64,000 nucleotides of DNA from Catellicoccus marimammalium M35/04/3. GTDB taxonomy: Bacteria; Bacillota; Bacilli; Lactobacillales; Catellicoccaceae. Shown in pieces: positions 18,935 to 26,588 of the stretch. The stretch is taken from contig NZ_AMYT01000022.1 in assembly GCF_000313915.1 (NCBI RefSeq), forward strand, positions 89,186 through 153,185. The letters run 5' to 3'. The notes under the pieces were generated by a model that did not search any database, had not been told where the DNA came from, and saw nothing but the letters and a program-made list of their open reading frames with translations. The position numbers were made by a program, and so were the translations under genes. Every line of letters starts with the position of its first letter. The stretch's first letter is position 1.

Positions 18935-19122
18935 TCCAACTCCGAATCCAGAGACTTCTACCTTGGCTGAAAGTAGAAGAGACGAGGGAAAATGAAGTTC
19001 ACTTCCTGAATTGTTGATAAAACCGGTGGGAGCCGTTATCTTCTTTGAGTGTATGAGTGATCATAAATAAGGATGGTACCACGGGTGTCTTCGTTCCTTT
19101 ACGGAATGAGGACTTTTTTTTT
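18935..19122 (+). promoter_or_regulatory. T-box riboswitch, Phe-specific, leader of pheST
   Basis: The leader has a Stem I region, a specifier loop with TTC (18998-19000, the Phe codon) between AGGGAA and TTCCT strands, the conserved T-box GGATGGTACCACGG (19071-19084), and a terminator just before pheS. Uncharged tRNA-Phe would bind the specifier and the T-box bulge, form the antiterminator and switch the operon on. Confidence 0.92.
19087..19121 (+). terminator. T-box-controlled terminator before pheS
   Basis: An 11-bp stem (GTCTTCGTTCC / GGAATGAGGAC, two G-T pairs) with a 5-nt loop and T9. It overlaps the T-box partner sequence, as in other T-box leaders. Confidence 0.88.
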
Positions 19123-19143
19123 GCCAAAGAAAGGAGATTTGTC

Positions 19144-20187
19144 ATGAAAGAAAAATTAGAAGCGCTACGTGACGAAACGCTACAAGCGATTTTAGCAGCG
19201 AAAAATTTAAAAGAATTAGATGAAATTCGCGTAAATACGTTAGGGAAAAAAGGGCCAATTACAGAAGTATTACGTGGAATGCGTGATGTTGATCCAAAAG
19301 AACGTCCAATCATTGGAGCTTTTGCAAACGAAATTCGCGATGTATTAAATGATGCATTAGAAGCGAAAAAAGAAGATTTAGAACAATTAGCCTTAGAAGA
19401 ACAATTAAAAGCAGAAACGATTGATGTTACTTTACCAAGTGCAAATGGATTTATTGGCGGTTCTCATGTCTTAACAAAAGTTATTACTGAAATTGAAGAT
19501 CTATTTTTAGGAATGGGTTATCAAGTGGTCGATGGACGTGAAGTGGAAGAAGATTACTATAACTTTGAACGTATGAACTTACCACAAGATCACCCAGCTC
19601 GTGATATGCAAGATTCATTCTATATTACAAAAGATACTTTATTACGTACGCATACTTCTCCAATCCAAGCTCGTACAATGGAAAAACATGACTTTAGTAA
19701 AGGGGCTTTACGTATGATTAGCCCAGGGAAAGTATATCGTCGTGATACCGATGATGCGACTCATAGTCATCAATTTCACCAAATTGAAGGATTAGTGATT
19801 GATAAAAATATTACAATGGCGGATTTAAAAGGGACCTTAGAATTAGTCTTGAAAAAAATGTTTGGGGAAGACCGCAGTATTCGTTTACGTCCTTCTTACT
19901 TCCCATTTACAGAACCTTCTGTAGAAGTAGATATTAGCTGCTTTAAGTGCGGTGGTAAAGGATGCTCTGTATGTAAGCATACCGGATGGATTGAAATTTT
20001 AGGTGCAGGTATGGTACATCCAAATGTTTTAGAAATGTCTGGAATTGATTCTAGCGTTTATAGTGGATTTGCCTTTGGTATTGGACCAGACCGTATCGCA
20101 ATGTTGCGTTATGGGGTAAATGATATTCGTAACTTCTATACGAATGATATCCGTTTCTTAGAACAATTTAACAAGGAGGAAGAATAG
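19144..20187 (+). CDS. pheS: Phenylalanyl-tRNA synthetase alpha subunit
   Basis: 347 residues. An N-terminal coiled coil ([15 protein letters not shown]) binds tRNA-Phe. The class II catalytic core has motif 2 ([26 protein letters not shown]) and motif 3 ([17 protein letters not shown]). A zinc-type Cys set [12 protein letters not shown] lies between them. ATG 19144 after AAAGGAG was chosen because the longer in-frame ATG at 19057 falls inside the T-box. It forms the alpha2beta2 enzyme with pheT, which starts 1 bp after its stop. Confidence 0.96.
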   Translation: MKEKLEALRDETLQAILAAKNLKELDEIRVNTLGKKGPITEVLRGMRDVDPKERPIIGAFANEIRDVLNDALEAKKEDLEQLALEEQLKAETIDVTLPSANGFIGGSHVLTKVITEIEDLFLGMGYQVVDGREVEEDYYNFERMNLPQDHPARDMQDSFYITKDTLLRTHTSPIQARTMEKHDFSKGALRMISPGKVYRRDTDDATHSHQFHQIEGLVIDKNITMADLKGTLELVLKKMFGEDRSIRLRPSYFPFTEPSVEVDISCFKCGGKGCSVCKHTGWIEILGAGMVHPNVLEMSGIDSSVYSGFAFGIGPDRIAMLRYGVNDIRNFYTNDIRFLEQFNKEEE

Positions 20188-20188
20188 A

Positions 20189-22588
20189 ATGTACGTTTCT
20201 TACCAATGGTTAAAAGAGTGGGTTTCTCTAGATGGCATTACTCCAGAAGAATTAGGAGAAAAAATGTCTCGTACAGGAATCGAGATTGAAGAAGTCAAAG
20301 AATTAAGTGCTGGCTTGAAAAAAATTGTGGTTGGTGAAGTAAAAGAATGTATCGACCATCCAAATAGTGACCACCTACATATCTGCCAAGTAGATACAGG
20401 AGAAGAAGTTACACAAATTGTTTGTGGAGCACCTAATGTGGCTGCAGGACAAAAAGTAATTGTTGCTTTACCAGGAGCTCGCATTGTCGATAATATTAAA
20501 ATCAAAAAAGGTAAAATGCGTGGAGAAGTATCTAATGGAATGCTTTGTGCGTTAGAAGAAATCAATATTCCACAAGCAGTAACACCAAAAGAATATGCCG
20601 ATGGAATTTACATCTTACCAGAAGATGCTGTAAACGGAGATTCTGTCTTCCCATATTTAGGAATGGAAGATGCAATTTTAGAATTAGCGATTACACCAAA
20701 CCGTGCGGATGCTTTAAGCATGTATGGTGTAGCGTATGAAGTAGGCGCAATTTACAATAAAGAAGTTACTGTACCAAGCTTTACTGGACAAGAAACAGGA
20801 CCAAAAACAGCGTTAGAAGTAAAGGCTACTGTGAAAGAAACAGAAGCAGTTTCTGATTTTTATTTACGTAAAGTAAAAGGAGTCACTGTAGCTTCAAGTC
20901 CTCGTTGGTTACAAAATCGTTTAATGCATATGGGAATTCGTCCAATGAACAACGTAGTTGATGCTGTAAACTACATGATGTTAACCTTTGGTGAACCAAT
21001 GCATGCTTATGATGCAAGTAAAGTTGGAAACATGGAAGTTTGCTTTGCTAAAGAAGGAGAATCTTTCCAAGCATTAAATGAAGAAGAATATACATTAACA
21101 GCGGAAGACTTAGTCATTCGCGATGAACATCAAATTTTAAGTTTAGCTGGTGTTATGGGTGGCGAAAGTAGTGCCGTACAAGATACAACTACAGATGTAA
21201 TCTTAGAAGCAGGAATCTTTGCACCAAGTATGATTCGCAAAACAAGCCAACGTCATCACTTACGTACAGAATCTAGCCAACGCTTTGAAAAAGGGGTAAA
21301 TGCCGCAATGCCAAAACAAGCGATTGATGCGTTAGCCTTCTTTATTCAAAAATTAGCTGGTGGAGAAGTTTGTGAAGGCCGTTTAGATGTTGTGGAAACA
21401 GAAGTAAAACCAGAAGAAATTACAATTACTACAGATCGTATTAATCATGTATTAGGCACAAGCTTAAGTACAGAAGAAGTGGTTGAAATTTTTGGTGCAT
21501 TACAATTCCCAACAGAAGTAATGGCAGAGGAAATTCATGTTCATGTTCCTGCTCGTCGTTTTGATATCCATATCGAAGCAGACTTAATTGAAGAAGTAGC
21601 TCGTATTTATGGTTATGATCGCTTACCAAGCACCTTACCAAGTGGGGCTGTTGAAAGCGGACAATTAACACCAAAACAAAAAATGATTCGTCAATTCCGT
21701 CATCAATTAGAGGGACAAGGTTGTCAGGAAGTGATAAGTTATGCACTATTGACAGAAGACGAAGCGAATCGTTATGCTTTAGCTGAAGGAAAAAATGTCG
21801 CTTTAGACTTCCCAATGAGTCAAGAACATGCCTTTTTACGTCAAAGCTTAGTTACAGGCTTATTAAATGACTTACAATTTAACATGGCTCGTCAAAATAA
21901 AGACTTAGCATTCTACGAAGTAGGAACAGTCTTTGAACAAGGAGCAGATCGTTTACCAATCGAACGTACACATTTAGCATTTGCCTTAACAGGAAAGCAA
22001 ACTCCAGATACATGGCAAGAAAAAGGAAAAGAAGTGGACTTCTTCTATGCAAAAGGATTGGTAGAAGGAATTCTTGCTTACTTAAATCCAGTAGAAACTG
22101 TACAATATGTAGCGAGTCAACGTGAAGGAATGCATCCAGGACGTTGTGCCGATATCGTAATTGGTGATATCATCATCGGTTATGTAGGAGAAATTCACCC
22201 AACAGATGCAAAACGCCGTGACTTATCTCGTGTTTATGTCGCAGAATTAGATGTCGATGCTTTAAATGATATCGCAAAAGCAGGTATTCAATTTGCAGAA
22301 GTATCTAAATTCCCAACCGTTACTCGTGATATTGCGATTTTAGTAGATCGTACAGTTACTAACGGAGAAATCGAAGCGTTAATCCAAGAAAAAGGCGGAA
22401 AATGGTTACGTTCAGTCACATTATTTGATGTGTACATGGGTGAAAATATTGCGGAAGATAAAAAATCTATGGCGTATCAATGTGCCTTTAATAAACAAGA
22501 TGCCACATTAACGGATGAAGAAATTGAACAAGCAATGAATAAAATTATTGCGGCACTGGAAGAAACGTATCAAGCAGTCATTCGTTAA
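20189..22588 (+). CDS. pheT: Phenylalanyl-tRNA synthetase beta subunit
   Basis: 799 residues, normal length. In order: EMAP-like tRNA-binding domain (about 40-155, VGEVKECIDHPNSDHLHICQVDTG), B3/B4 editing domain (about 210-390), B5 domain, catalytic-like core, and C-terminal anticodon-binding FDX-ACB domain (from about 705, SKFPTVTRDIAILVD). It is the structural and editing subunit, removing Tyr-tRNA-Phe. The AAGGAGGAAGA site lies at the end of pheS. Confidence 0.96.
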   Translation: MYVSYQWLKEWVSLDGITPEELGEKMSRTGIEIEEVKELSAGLKKIVVGEVKECIDHPNSDHLHICQVDTGEEVTQIVCGAPNVAAGQKVIVALPGARIVDNIKIKKGKMRGEVSNGMLCALEEINIPQAVTPKEYADGIYILPEDAVNGDSVFPYLGMEDAILELAITPNRADALSMYGVAYEVGAIYNKEVTVPSFTGQETGPKTALEVKATVKETEAVSDFYLRKVKGVTVASSPRWLQNRLMHMGIRPMNNVVDAVNYMMLTFGEPMHAYDASKVGNMEVCFAKEGESFQALNEEEYTLTAEDLVIRDEHQILSLAGVMGGESSAVQDTTTDVILEAGIFAPSMIRKTSQRHHLRTESSQRFEKGVNAAMPKQAIDALAFFIQKLAGGEVCEGRLDVVETEVKPEEITITTDRINHVLGTSLSTEEVVEIFGALQFPTEVMAEEIHVHVPARRFDIHIEADLIEEVARIYGYDRLPSTLPSGAVESGQLTPKQKMIRQFRHQLEGQGCQEVISYALLTEDEANRYALAEGKNVALDFPMSQEHAFLRQSLVTGLLNDLQFNMARQNKDLAFYEVGTVFEQGADRLPIERTHLAFALTGKQTPDTWQEKGKEVDFFYAKGLVEGILAYLNPVETVQYVASQREGMHPGRCADIVIGDIIIGYVGEIHPTDAKRRDLSRVYVAELDVDALNDIAKAGIQFAEVSKFPTVTRDIAILVDRTVTNGEIEALIQEKGGKWLRSVTLFDVYMGENIAEDKKSMAYQCAFNKQDATLTDEEIEQAMNKIIAALEETYQAVIR

Positions 22589-22592
22589 TGAT

Positions 22593-22622
22593 AAAAGGAG
22601 GACTTTGGTCTTCCTTTTTTAT
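22593..22622 (+). terminator. Terminator after pheT
   Basis: An 11-bp stem (AAAAGGAGGAC / GTCTTCCTTTT, one G-T pair) with loop TTTG and a T-run. Confidence 0.8.
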
Positions 22623-22640
22623 TGAGAAAGGAGGAAGAAT

Positions 22641-23372
22641 ATGGGCAGTATTCTTTTGATGGTCATCGTTGTATTTATTGCGGCCATTGTCCAAAGTACG
22701 AGTGGCTTTGGTTTTGGTATTGTTTGTACAGCGATTTTACCTATGGTTATGCCTTATAAACAGGCTGTACCATTGATTTTACTTACTTGTATGTTTTTAC
22801 AAGTTGTCGTGATGGTACGACTTTGGAAACATATTTCGTGGAAATTATTAATTTTACCAGCGATTGGTTCAATCATTTGTAGCAGTATTAGTGTGAATTT
22901 CATGTTAGGCCTAAGTGACCGCACGTTACACTTAATTTTAGGAATTTTCCTTTGGGTGCTTGCGTTATACATGATTTTCCTTGCACCAAAAGTAAAATTA
23001 AAAGGGGATAATCCTTGGATTGGACTTGTTGCAGGTTCGCTTAGTGGATTTATGAGTGGAATGTTTACGATTGGTGGACCACCAATGGTTGCTTATTTTG
23101 ATGCGATTGTGGATGATTCATTAACTTATCAATCTACATTACAAGTGTATTTCTTTTTAACTTGTAGCAGTACGCTCGTGAATAATATTTTACATGGAAA
23201 CTTTACTAGTTCCCTTGTTTTACCTGCTTGTTTCACGATTGTTTCTTGCTTAGTGGGAACTCTTGTAGGAATGAAGATTTTACATAAAATTTCTATGTCT
23301 ATGGTCCGCCGCTTAGCCTATTTAATGATGATGGTCGCAGGTACTTATAATTTAATCCAATTATTCTTTTAA
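22641..23372 (+). CDS. TauE/SafE-family membrane transporter
   Basis: 243 residues and about eight hydrophobic segments. The family repeat is visible as QSTSGFGFGIVCTAILPM in the first half and GSLSGFMSGMFTIGGPPMVAYF in the second, where GGPP is the most conserved TauE/SafE motif. The family exports sulfite, sulfonates or other organic anions; the substrate here is unknown. Strong AAAGGAGGAAG site. It is monocistronic, between two terminators. Confidence 0.85.
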   Translation: MGSILLMVIVVFIAAIVQSTSGFGFGIVCTAILPMVMPYKQAVPLILLTCMFLQVVVMVRLWKHISWKLLILPAIGSIICSSISVNFMLGLSDRTLHLILGIFLWVLALYMIFLAPKVKLKGDNPWIGLVAGSLSGFMSGMFTIGGPPMVAYFDAIVDDSLTYQSTLQVYFFLTCSSTLVNNILHGNFTSSLVLPACFTIVSCLVGTLVGMKILHKISMSMVRRLAYLMMMVAGTYNLIQLFF

Positions 23373-23377
23373 TTTAG

Positions 23378-23406
23378 ACGTCACTCTTTGCGAGTGGCGT
23401 TTTTTT
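23378..23406 (+). terminator. Terminator after the TauE/SafE gene
   Basis: A 9-bp stem (ACGTCACTC / GAGTGGCGT) with a 5-nt loop and T7. Confidence 0.75.
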
Positions 23407-23465
23407 CTTTTAAATGATTTATATTTTCGTTATGATAAGTAAGAAGAATACATAGGAGAACAAGA

Positions 23466-24689
23466 ATGAAACCAAAGTTACGTTTTAAAGAATTTACCGA
23501 CGACTGGGAAGAGAAGAAATTAGGGGAGATTGCAGAAAATTTTATTGGTGGTGGAACACCTAATACAAAAGTACCAGAATATTGGAATGGAGATATTGCT
23601 TGGATTCAAAGTTCTGATATTGATAAAAACAGTGGAAAAGTAAATGTTGAGAAGCATATATCTGATAAGGCATTAAAAAATAGTGCAGCTAAATTGATTC
23701 CTAGTTCATCAATTGCTGTAGTTACAAGAGTTGGAGTTGGAAAAGTTGCGTTATTAAATCATGAATATAGTACGAGTCAAGATTTTTTATCCTTTGTAAA
23801 TGTATATGGAAATCCTCAATATTGGTTTTATGAAATATCTAAATTGATGTATAAGCAATCTTTTTATCTACAAGGAACATCCATCAAAGGAATTACAAAA
23901 TCAGAAATTCTTAATATAAGTACGTTTTGTCCATCTCTACCAGAACAAGAAAAAATAGGAAAATTTTTCTCTTTGCTAGATCAACGAATTGAGAAACAAG
24001 AACGAAAAGTAGCTTTATTGGAAGAAGAGAAAAAGGGATATATGCAACAGATATTCAATCAAGAGCTACGCTTTAAAGATGAAGAAGGAAATAACTATCC
24101 AGACTGGGAAGAGAAGAAATTCCTAGATTCTTTTTCATTAATCATAGATTATCGAGGGAAAACTCCTAAGAAATTAGGATTAGATTGGGGAAATGGAAAT
24201 ATTAAAGCATTATCTGCATTAAATGTAAAGAAAGGATATATTGATTGGAATGCAGATGTACATATGGGGTCTGAAGACCTTTATAGTGCATGGATGAAGA
24301 AGGGAGATTTAAAACAAGATGATATTTTATTTACAACAGAAGCTCCTTTAGGAAATACAGCTTTAATTCCAGATAATAAAAAATATATTTTAAGTCAGCG
24401 TGTTATTGCTTTAAGAACAAATGAAAACTGTAATCCTAAATTTATTTTTCAATGTATGAATGATTTTACTTTTGAAAATCAAATTCAAAAAAGAAGTACA
24501 GGAACAACAGCGAAAGGTATTAATCAAAAAGGATTATCAAAAATTAAAATCCAACTTCCTTCTTTACCAGAACAAGAAAAAATTGCGAACTTTTTAAGTC
24601 TGTTAGATCAACGAATTGAAAAGGAACAAGAAAAATTACATTTATTAAAACAAGAGAAAAAAGGCTTATTGCAACAAATGTTTGTCTAA
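23466..24689 (+). CDS. hsdS: Type I restriction-modification specificity subunit HsdS (orphan)
   Basis: 407 residues, full length, with two target-recognition domains and two conserved helices. The TRD1 half ends in SLPEQEKIGKFFSLLDQRIEKQ and the TRD2 half in SLPEQEKIANFLSLLDQRIEKE. Both TRDs are preceded by LRFKxF/E...DWEEKK. HsdS chooses the bipartite DNA target for the methylase and nuclease subunits. No hsdM or hsdR lies in the window, so it must act with subunits encoded elsewhere, be a spare specificity cassette, or be inactive. The gene is intact, starting after AGGAGA. It opens the accessory island. Confidence 0.9.
   Translation: MKPKLRFKEFTDDWEEKKLGEIAENFIGGGTPNTKVPEYWNGDIAWIQSSDIDKNSGKVNVEKHISDKALKNSAAKLIPSSSIAVVTRVGVGKVALLNHEYSTSQDFLSFVNVYGNPQYWFYEISKLMYKQSFYLQGTSIKGITKSEILNISTFCPSLPEQEKIGKFFSLLDQRIEKQERKVALLEEEKKGYMQQIFNQELRFKDEEGNNYPDWEEKKFLDSFSLIIDYRGKTPKKLGLDWGNGNIKALSALNVKKGYIDWNADVHMGSEDLYSAWMKKGDLKQDDILFTTEAPLGNTALIPDNKKYILSQRVIALRTNENCNPKFIFQCMNDFTFENQIQKRSTGTTAKGINQKGLSKIKIQLPSLPEQEKIANFLSLLDQRIEKEQEKLHLLKQEKKGLLQQMFV
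23502..24121. repeat. 20-bp direct repeat framing the first recognition domain of hsdS
   Basis: GACTGGGAAGAGAAGAAATT occurs at 23502-23521 and at 24102-24121, exactly 600 bp apart and in frame. The TRD-following helices are also similar (TAGATCAACGAATTGA near 23977 and 24603). Confidence 0.85.
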
Positions 24690-24700
24690 AAGTAAAGATA

Positions 24701-24820
24701 AAGGACGAGAGCTATAGAATTAAGTTCTTTTTGGGGATAAAATTATCAAATATTTATTGGTTGTAGCTTAGCTATCTGTAATACTTTGTTCCAAAGAACA
24801 GAGATAGCTCGTCCTTGCTT
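24701..24820. other. Structured intergenic region after hsdS with alternative hairpins
   Basis: AAGGACGAGAGCTAT (24701-24715) is complementary, with one bulge, to ATAGCTCGTCCTT (24804-24816). The latter's ATAGCT can instead pair in a compact hairpin with AGCTATCTGT (24770-24779), capped by CTTTG/CAAAG. Only a short T-stretch (GCTTTTTG) follows. It may end hsdS transcription or belong to an RNA; no reading frame is seen. Confidence 0.4.
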
Positions 24821-24857
24821 TTTGAAATGTGTATGGTAACATATAAGTGTAAAAGCA

Positions 24858-24887
24858 ATAAAAAAACCAGGTGCTACCAACACCTGG
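24858..24887 (-). terminator. Terminator of the minus-strand toxin transcript
   Basis: Read on the minus strand: CCAGGTG / CACCTGG stem, 7-nt loop, then T6 (complement of 24861-24866). Confidence 0.75.
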
Positions 24888-24928
24888 CATAGTAAACTAG
24901 TAACAAACACTAGTTCTCAAGACTTCTC

Positions 24929-24970
24929 GAGCACTAACGTCTTCGCAACAACATTAAGTGCTCTTTTTTT
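24929..24970 (+). terminator. Terminator of the plus-strand antisense RNA
   Basis: GAGCACT (24929-24935) pairs with AGTGCTC (24957-24963), extended by ACGT/ACAT-type pairs, and is followed by T7. Confidence 0.75.
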
Positions 24971-24985
24971 ATGTCCTAAAAGACA

Positions 24986-25096
24986 TTAATTACCACTTTT
25001 GATAATCATTGCTAGTACGATAAGTGAAATAATCACGAATCCACTAGCGAATGGATGTTCGGCAGTTATTAGAATTAGCTCGCAAAGCCAATCCAT
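24986..25096 (-). CDS. Small hydrophobic peptide, candidate type I toxin
   Basis: 36 residues. It starts MDWLCELILITAEHPF, then a membrane-spanning stretch (GFVIISLIVLAMII, about residues 19-32) and a short polar end KSGN. The size, the single membrane segment and the surrounding RNA architecture match Fst/Ldr-type membrane toxins, but the sequence itself is not one I recognise. The initiation site is modest (AAAGGAAAAG, 7 nt before ATG). It lies in frame behind a 12-codon leader with a much better site, so translation may depend on the leader. A plus-strand frame overlapping it (24999-25181) lacks a ribosome site and is taken as a shadow. Confidence 0.55.
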   Translation of the reverse strand: MDWLCELILITAEHPFASGFVIISLIVLAMIIKSGN

Positions 25097-25114
25097 CAGA
25101 ACACTTTTCCTTTC

Positions 25115-25153
25115 TCAAGACTCGAAAAAAGATTTATATACGTATAAACTCAT
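25115..25153 (-). CDS. 12-codon leader ORF upstream of the candidate toxin
   Basis: MSLYVYKSFFES then TGA, in the same frame as the toxin and ending 18 nt before its ATG. The start is preceded by a strong site, AAAAGGAG, 8 nt away. It could couple or gate toxin translation, in the manner of mok/hok, or be a decoy. Confidence 0.4.
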   Translation of the reverse strand: MSLYVYKSFFES

Positions 25154-25218
25154 ACGCATCACTCCTTTTCCTGTTATTTGAGAACTAGGAATTGTTGTTT
25201 ATTTAGTTTACTTTTAAA

Positions 25219-25248
25219 AGTATATCATATGGATATTGAAAATGTTAG
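25219..25248 (-). promoter_or_regulatory. Candidate promoter of the toxin message
   Basis: On the minus strand: CTAACA (25248-25243), 18 bp, TATACT (25224-25219). The -35 is weak. A start near 25212 would give a message of about 350 nt ending at the terminator near 24860. Confidence 0.35.
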
Positions 25249-25382
25249 TTGATAATAATGATTTTATATAAACTAAAAAAGCACTGGAGATTTTTCTTGG
25301 TGCTTTTATTTTCATAGATAGAAAAAAATTTTTAAAAAAGCAGTTTAAAATACATGTAAGGGTACAGAGGATGGGATTAAAA

Positions 25383-25673
25383 ATGAGTAATAAAAAAGAT
25401 GAAGTAGTAACATTATTGCATGCTGCATATGAAGAAGTAAAAGATACAGATAATGATTTTGCAAAAATGTTATTAGAAGCATATCAAAAGATTCAAAAGG
25501 GAGAAAATTATAAAATTATTTGTGCTAAAATTGCGCTTCCTTGTAACCATTATGTATTGGCTCATTTGAAAAATATTCCTAAAAATGTTGGGAAATTAAA
25601 TACATTAGTACAAGAAATTAGAAAACAATATTTGATGATGGAAGATATAGCACTAGGTCCTTTTTGGGGATAA
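25383..25673 (+). CDS. Bacteriocin-immunity-like protein (distinct paralogue)
   Basis: 96 residues from ATG 25383; ATG 25371 gives 100 residues and cannot be excluded, as neither has a convincing site. All helical and cytoplasmic, with KMLLEAYQKIQKGENYKIICAKIAL followed by HLKNIPKNVGKLNTLVQEIR. This is the 'helix - LEKGEN - helix - short helix' pattern of the four-helix enterocin-A-type immunity family (PF08951), also seen in the three genes that follow. It is too diverged for direct alignment by eye, so the assignment is tentative. Confidence 0.45.
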   Translation: MSNKKDEVVTLLHAAYEEVKDTDNDFAKMLLEAYQKIQKGENYKIICAKIALPCNHYVLAHLKNIPKNVGKLNTLVQEIRKQYLMMEDIALGPFWG

Positions 25674-25698
25674 AATCGATAATTGATAGTTATAAAAG

Positions 25699-25740
25699 AG
25701 AAGGAGGTTCCAACTAAAATAGTGGGACCTTCTTTATTTT
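25699..25740 (+). terminator. Probable terminator after the first immunity-like gene
   Basis: Imperfect stem (AAGGAGGTTCCAACT / AGTGGGACCTTCTT) with an AAAAT loop and a T-rich tail. Confidence 0.5.
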
Positions 25741-25859
25741 GTTCATTTTGATAAAGATAAGAAAAAATAATAAAAGGTTGCTGGTCAGTAAAAAAAATAG
25801 GAATATAGTAGACTAAAATAGAGGGATATGTAGGGCTATAACATAAGGAGTAATAAATA

Positions 25860-26192
25860 ATGATTAGATATTTCAAAAATAAGAAGAGGAAAAAAGAAGA
25901 AGATAAACAAACAATCATTTCAGAAATAAAAAAAGTACATCAAAAAGTTCAACCATTGGATCCAGAAGTAGAAAAAATTTTTATTAAAGGAATAAGAAAT
26001 TTAGAAAAAGGGAAAAATCCTGAATACATTGCTTATCAAATAGAACGAGAGCTACTTCATGTAGCATCCACTCGTTATGATGACACAAATAATGAATATT
26101 ATCATTTTCCAGAGCCTATTGAAGAGTTGATGGAGAAGTTTGCAGAAATAGGAGCGTATTTTATACGAATTGAACGTGGAGGAATGATGTAA
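25860..26192 (+). CDS. Bacteriocin-immunity-like protein, tandem family copy 1
   Basis: 110 residues. After a Lys/Arg-rich N-terminus comes VHQKVQPLDPEVEKIFIKGIRNLEKGKNPEYIAYQIERELL, then HFPEPIEELMEKFAEIGAYFIRI. The order of helices and the LEKGKNPE turn fit the enterocin-A/pediocin immunity family, which protects the producer or a bystander from class II bacteriocins on the cytoplasmic side of the membrane. The site AAGGAGT precedes ATG. It is the most diverged of three paralogues; its last ~35 codons are nearly identical to copy 2. Confidence 0.55.
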   Translation: MIRYFKNKKRKKEEDKQTIISEIKKVHQKVQPLDPEVEKIFIKGIRNLEKGKNPEYIAYQIERELLHVASTRYDDTNNEYYHFPEPIEELMEKFAEIGAYFIRIERGGMM

Positions 26193-26264
26193 AAATAGAC
26201 AATATCTCTAAGTCTACGCCTAAAATAAGAATGATAAATGTTTTTGACGCATATCAAAATCCAT

Positions 26265-26504
26265 TTATTTTTTCTTATTTCTTTTTTTCATTCGTAAAGG
26301 AAAAGAAAGATCTAATTGTTTAGAAAACTGTTGATGAAATGCTTTTTTCGCAGCAGGTAGGTCATATTTGAACCAATTTTTGAAAAAAGAAAACACAGCG
26401 ATACAAAAATCAAGTCCCACATCAACAATCGATTGACTAAAAAATTCATAAACCACTACAGCGATGATAATAATCGCAGTAATAATCATCCCTAAAATAA
26501 ACAT
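26265..26504 (-). CDS. 79-residue membrane protein, cassette copy 1
   Basis: Not recognised. N-terminal membrane segment (MFILGMIITAIIIIAVVVYEFF), a second moderately hydrophobic stretch (VDVGLDFCIAVFSFF), then a very basic tail ending KKRNKKK. ATG 26504 follows AGAGGGG by 5 nt. A longer frame that starts upstream at 26636 has no site and reads through the divergent promoter region. The gene lies between two immunity-like genes, convergent to one and divergent from the other, and is duplicated with them. Immunity partner, bacteriocin-like peptide and holin-like protein are all possible; none can be preferred. Confidence 0.6.
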   Translation of the reverse strand: MFILGMIITAIIIIAVVVYEFFSQSIVDVGLDFCIAVFSFFKNWFKYDLPAAKKAFHQQFSKQLDLSFPLRMKKRNKKK

Positions 26505-26588
26505 TTTTACCCCTCTTTTACCTTTTACTTTATCTTTATTATAAAGGAAAAGAAAAAAAGTAAGAAAGAAAATGAAAGGAGATAAAAG

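Larger units (their letters stand above)
24843..24970 (+). ncRNA. Candidate antisense RNA (antitoxin) of a type I toxin-antitoxin locus
   Basis: A plus-strand terminator at 24929-24970 ends a short transcript that covers the 3' part of the minus-strand toxin message. The RNA would carry hairpins CCAGGTG/CACCTGG and AACTAGT/ACTAGTT and the repeat TTCTCAAGAC (24914-24923). The same ten bases occur at 25112-25121, just upstream of the toxin start on the template strand. The RNA could therefore pair both in the overlap and at the toxin initiation region. The 5' end is uncertain; a weak extended -10 (TGGTAACAT, ending 24842) is the best candidate. Boundaries are estimates. Confidence 0.5.
24910..25188. 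repeat. 11-nt inverted pair and 10-nt direct repeat within the toxin locus
   Basis: CTAGTTCTCAA (24910-24920) is the exact reverse complement of TTGAGAACTAG (25178-25188). In the minus-strand message these lie near the 3' and 5' ends and can close the RNA. TTCTCAAGAC is repeated directly at 24914-24923 and 25112-25121, so the two interactions compete for the same bases. Confidence 0.8.

Noticed and set aside
19057..19143. Longer N-terminus for PheS
   Set aside because: The extension lies inside the T-box and its terminator. The start at 19144 has an AAAGGAG site and gives the family N-terminus.
24999..25181. Plus-strand 60-codon frame opposite the candidate toxin
   Set aside because: It has no ribosome site and lacks a recognisable product. 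It overlaps a minus-strand ORF with supporting RNA elements.
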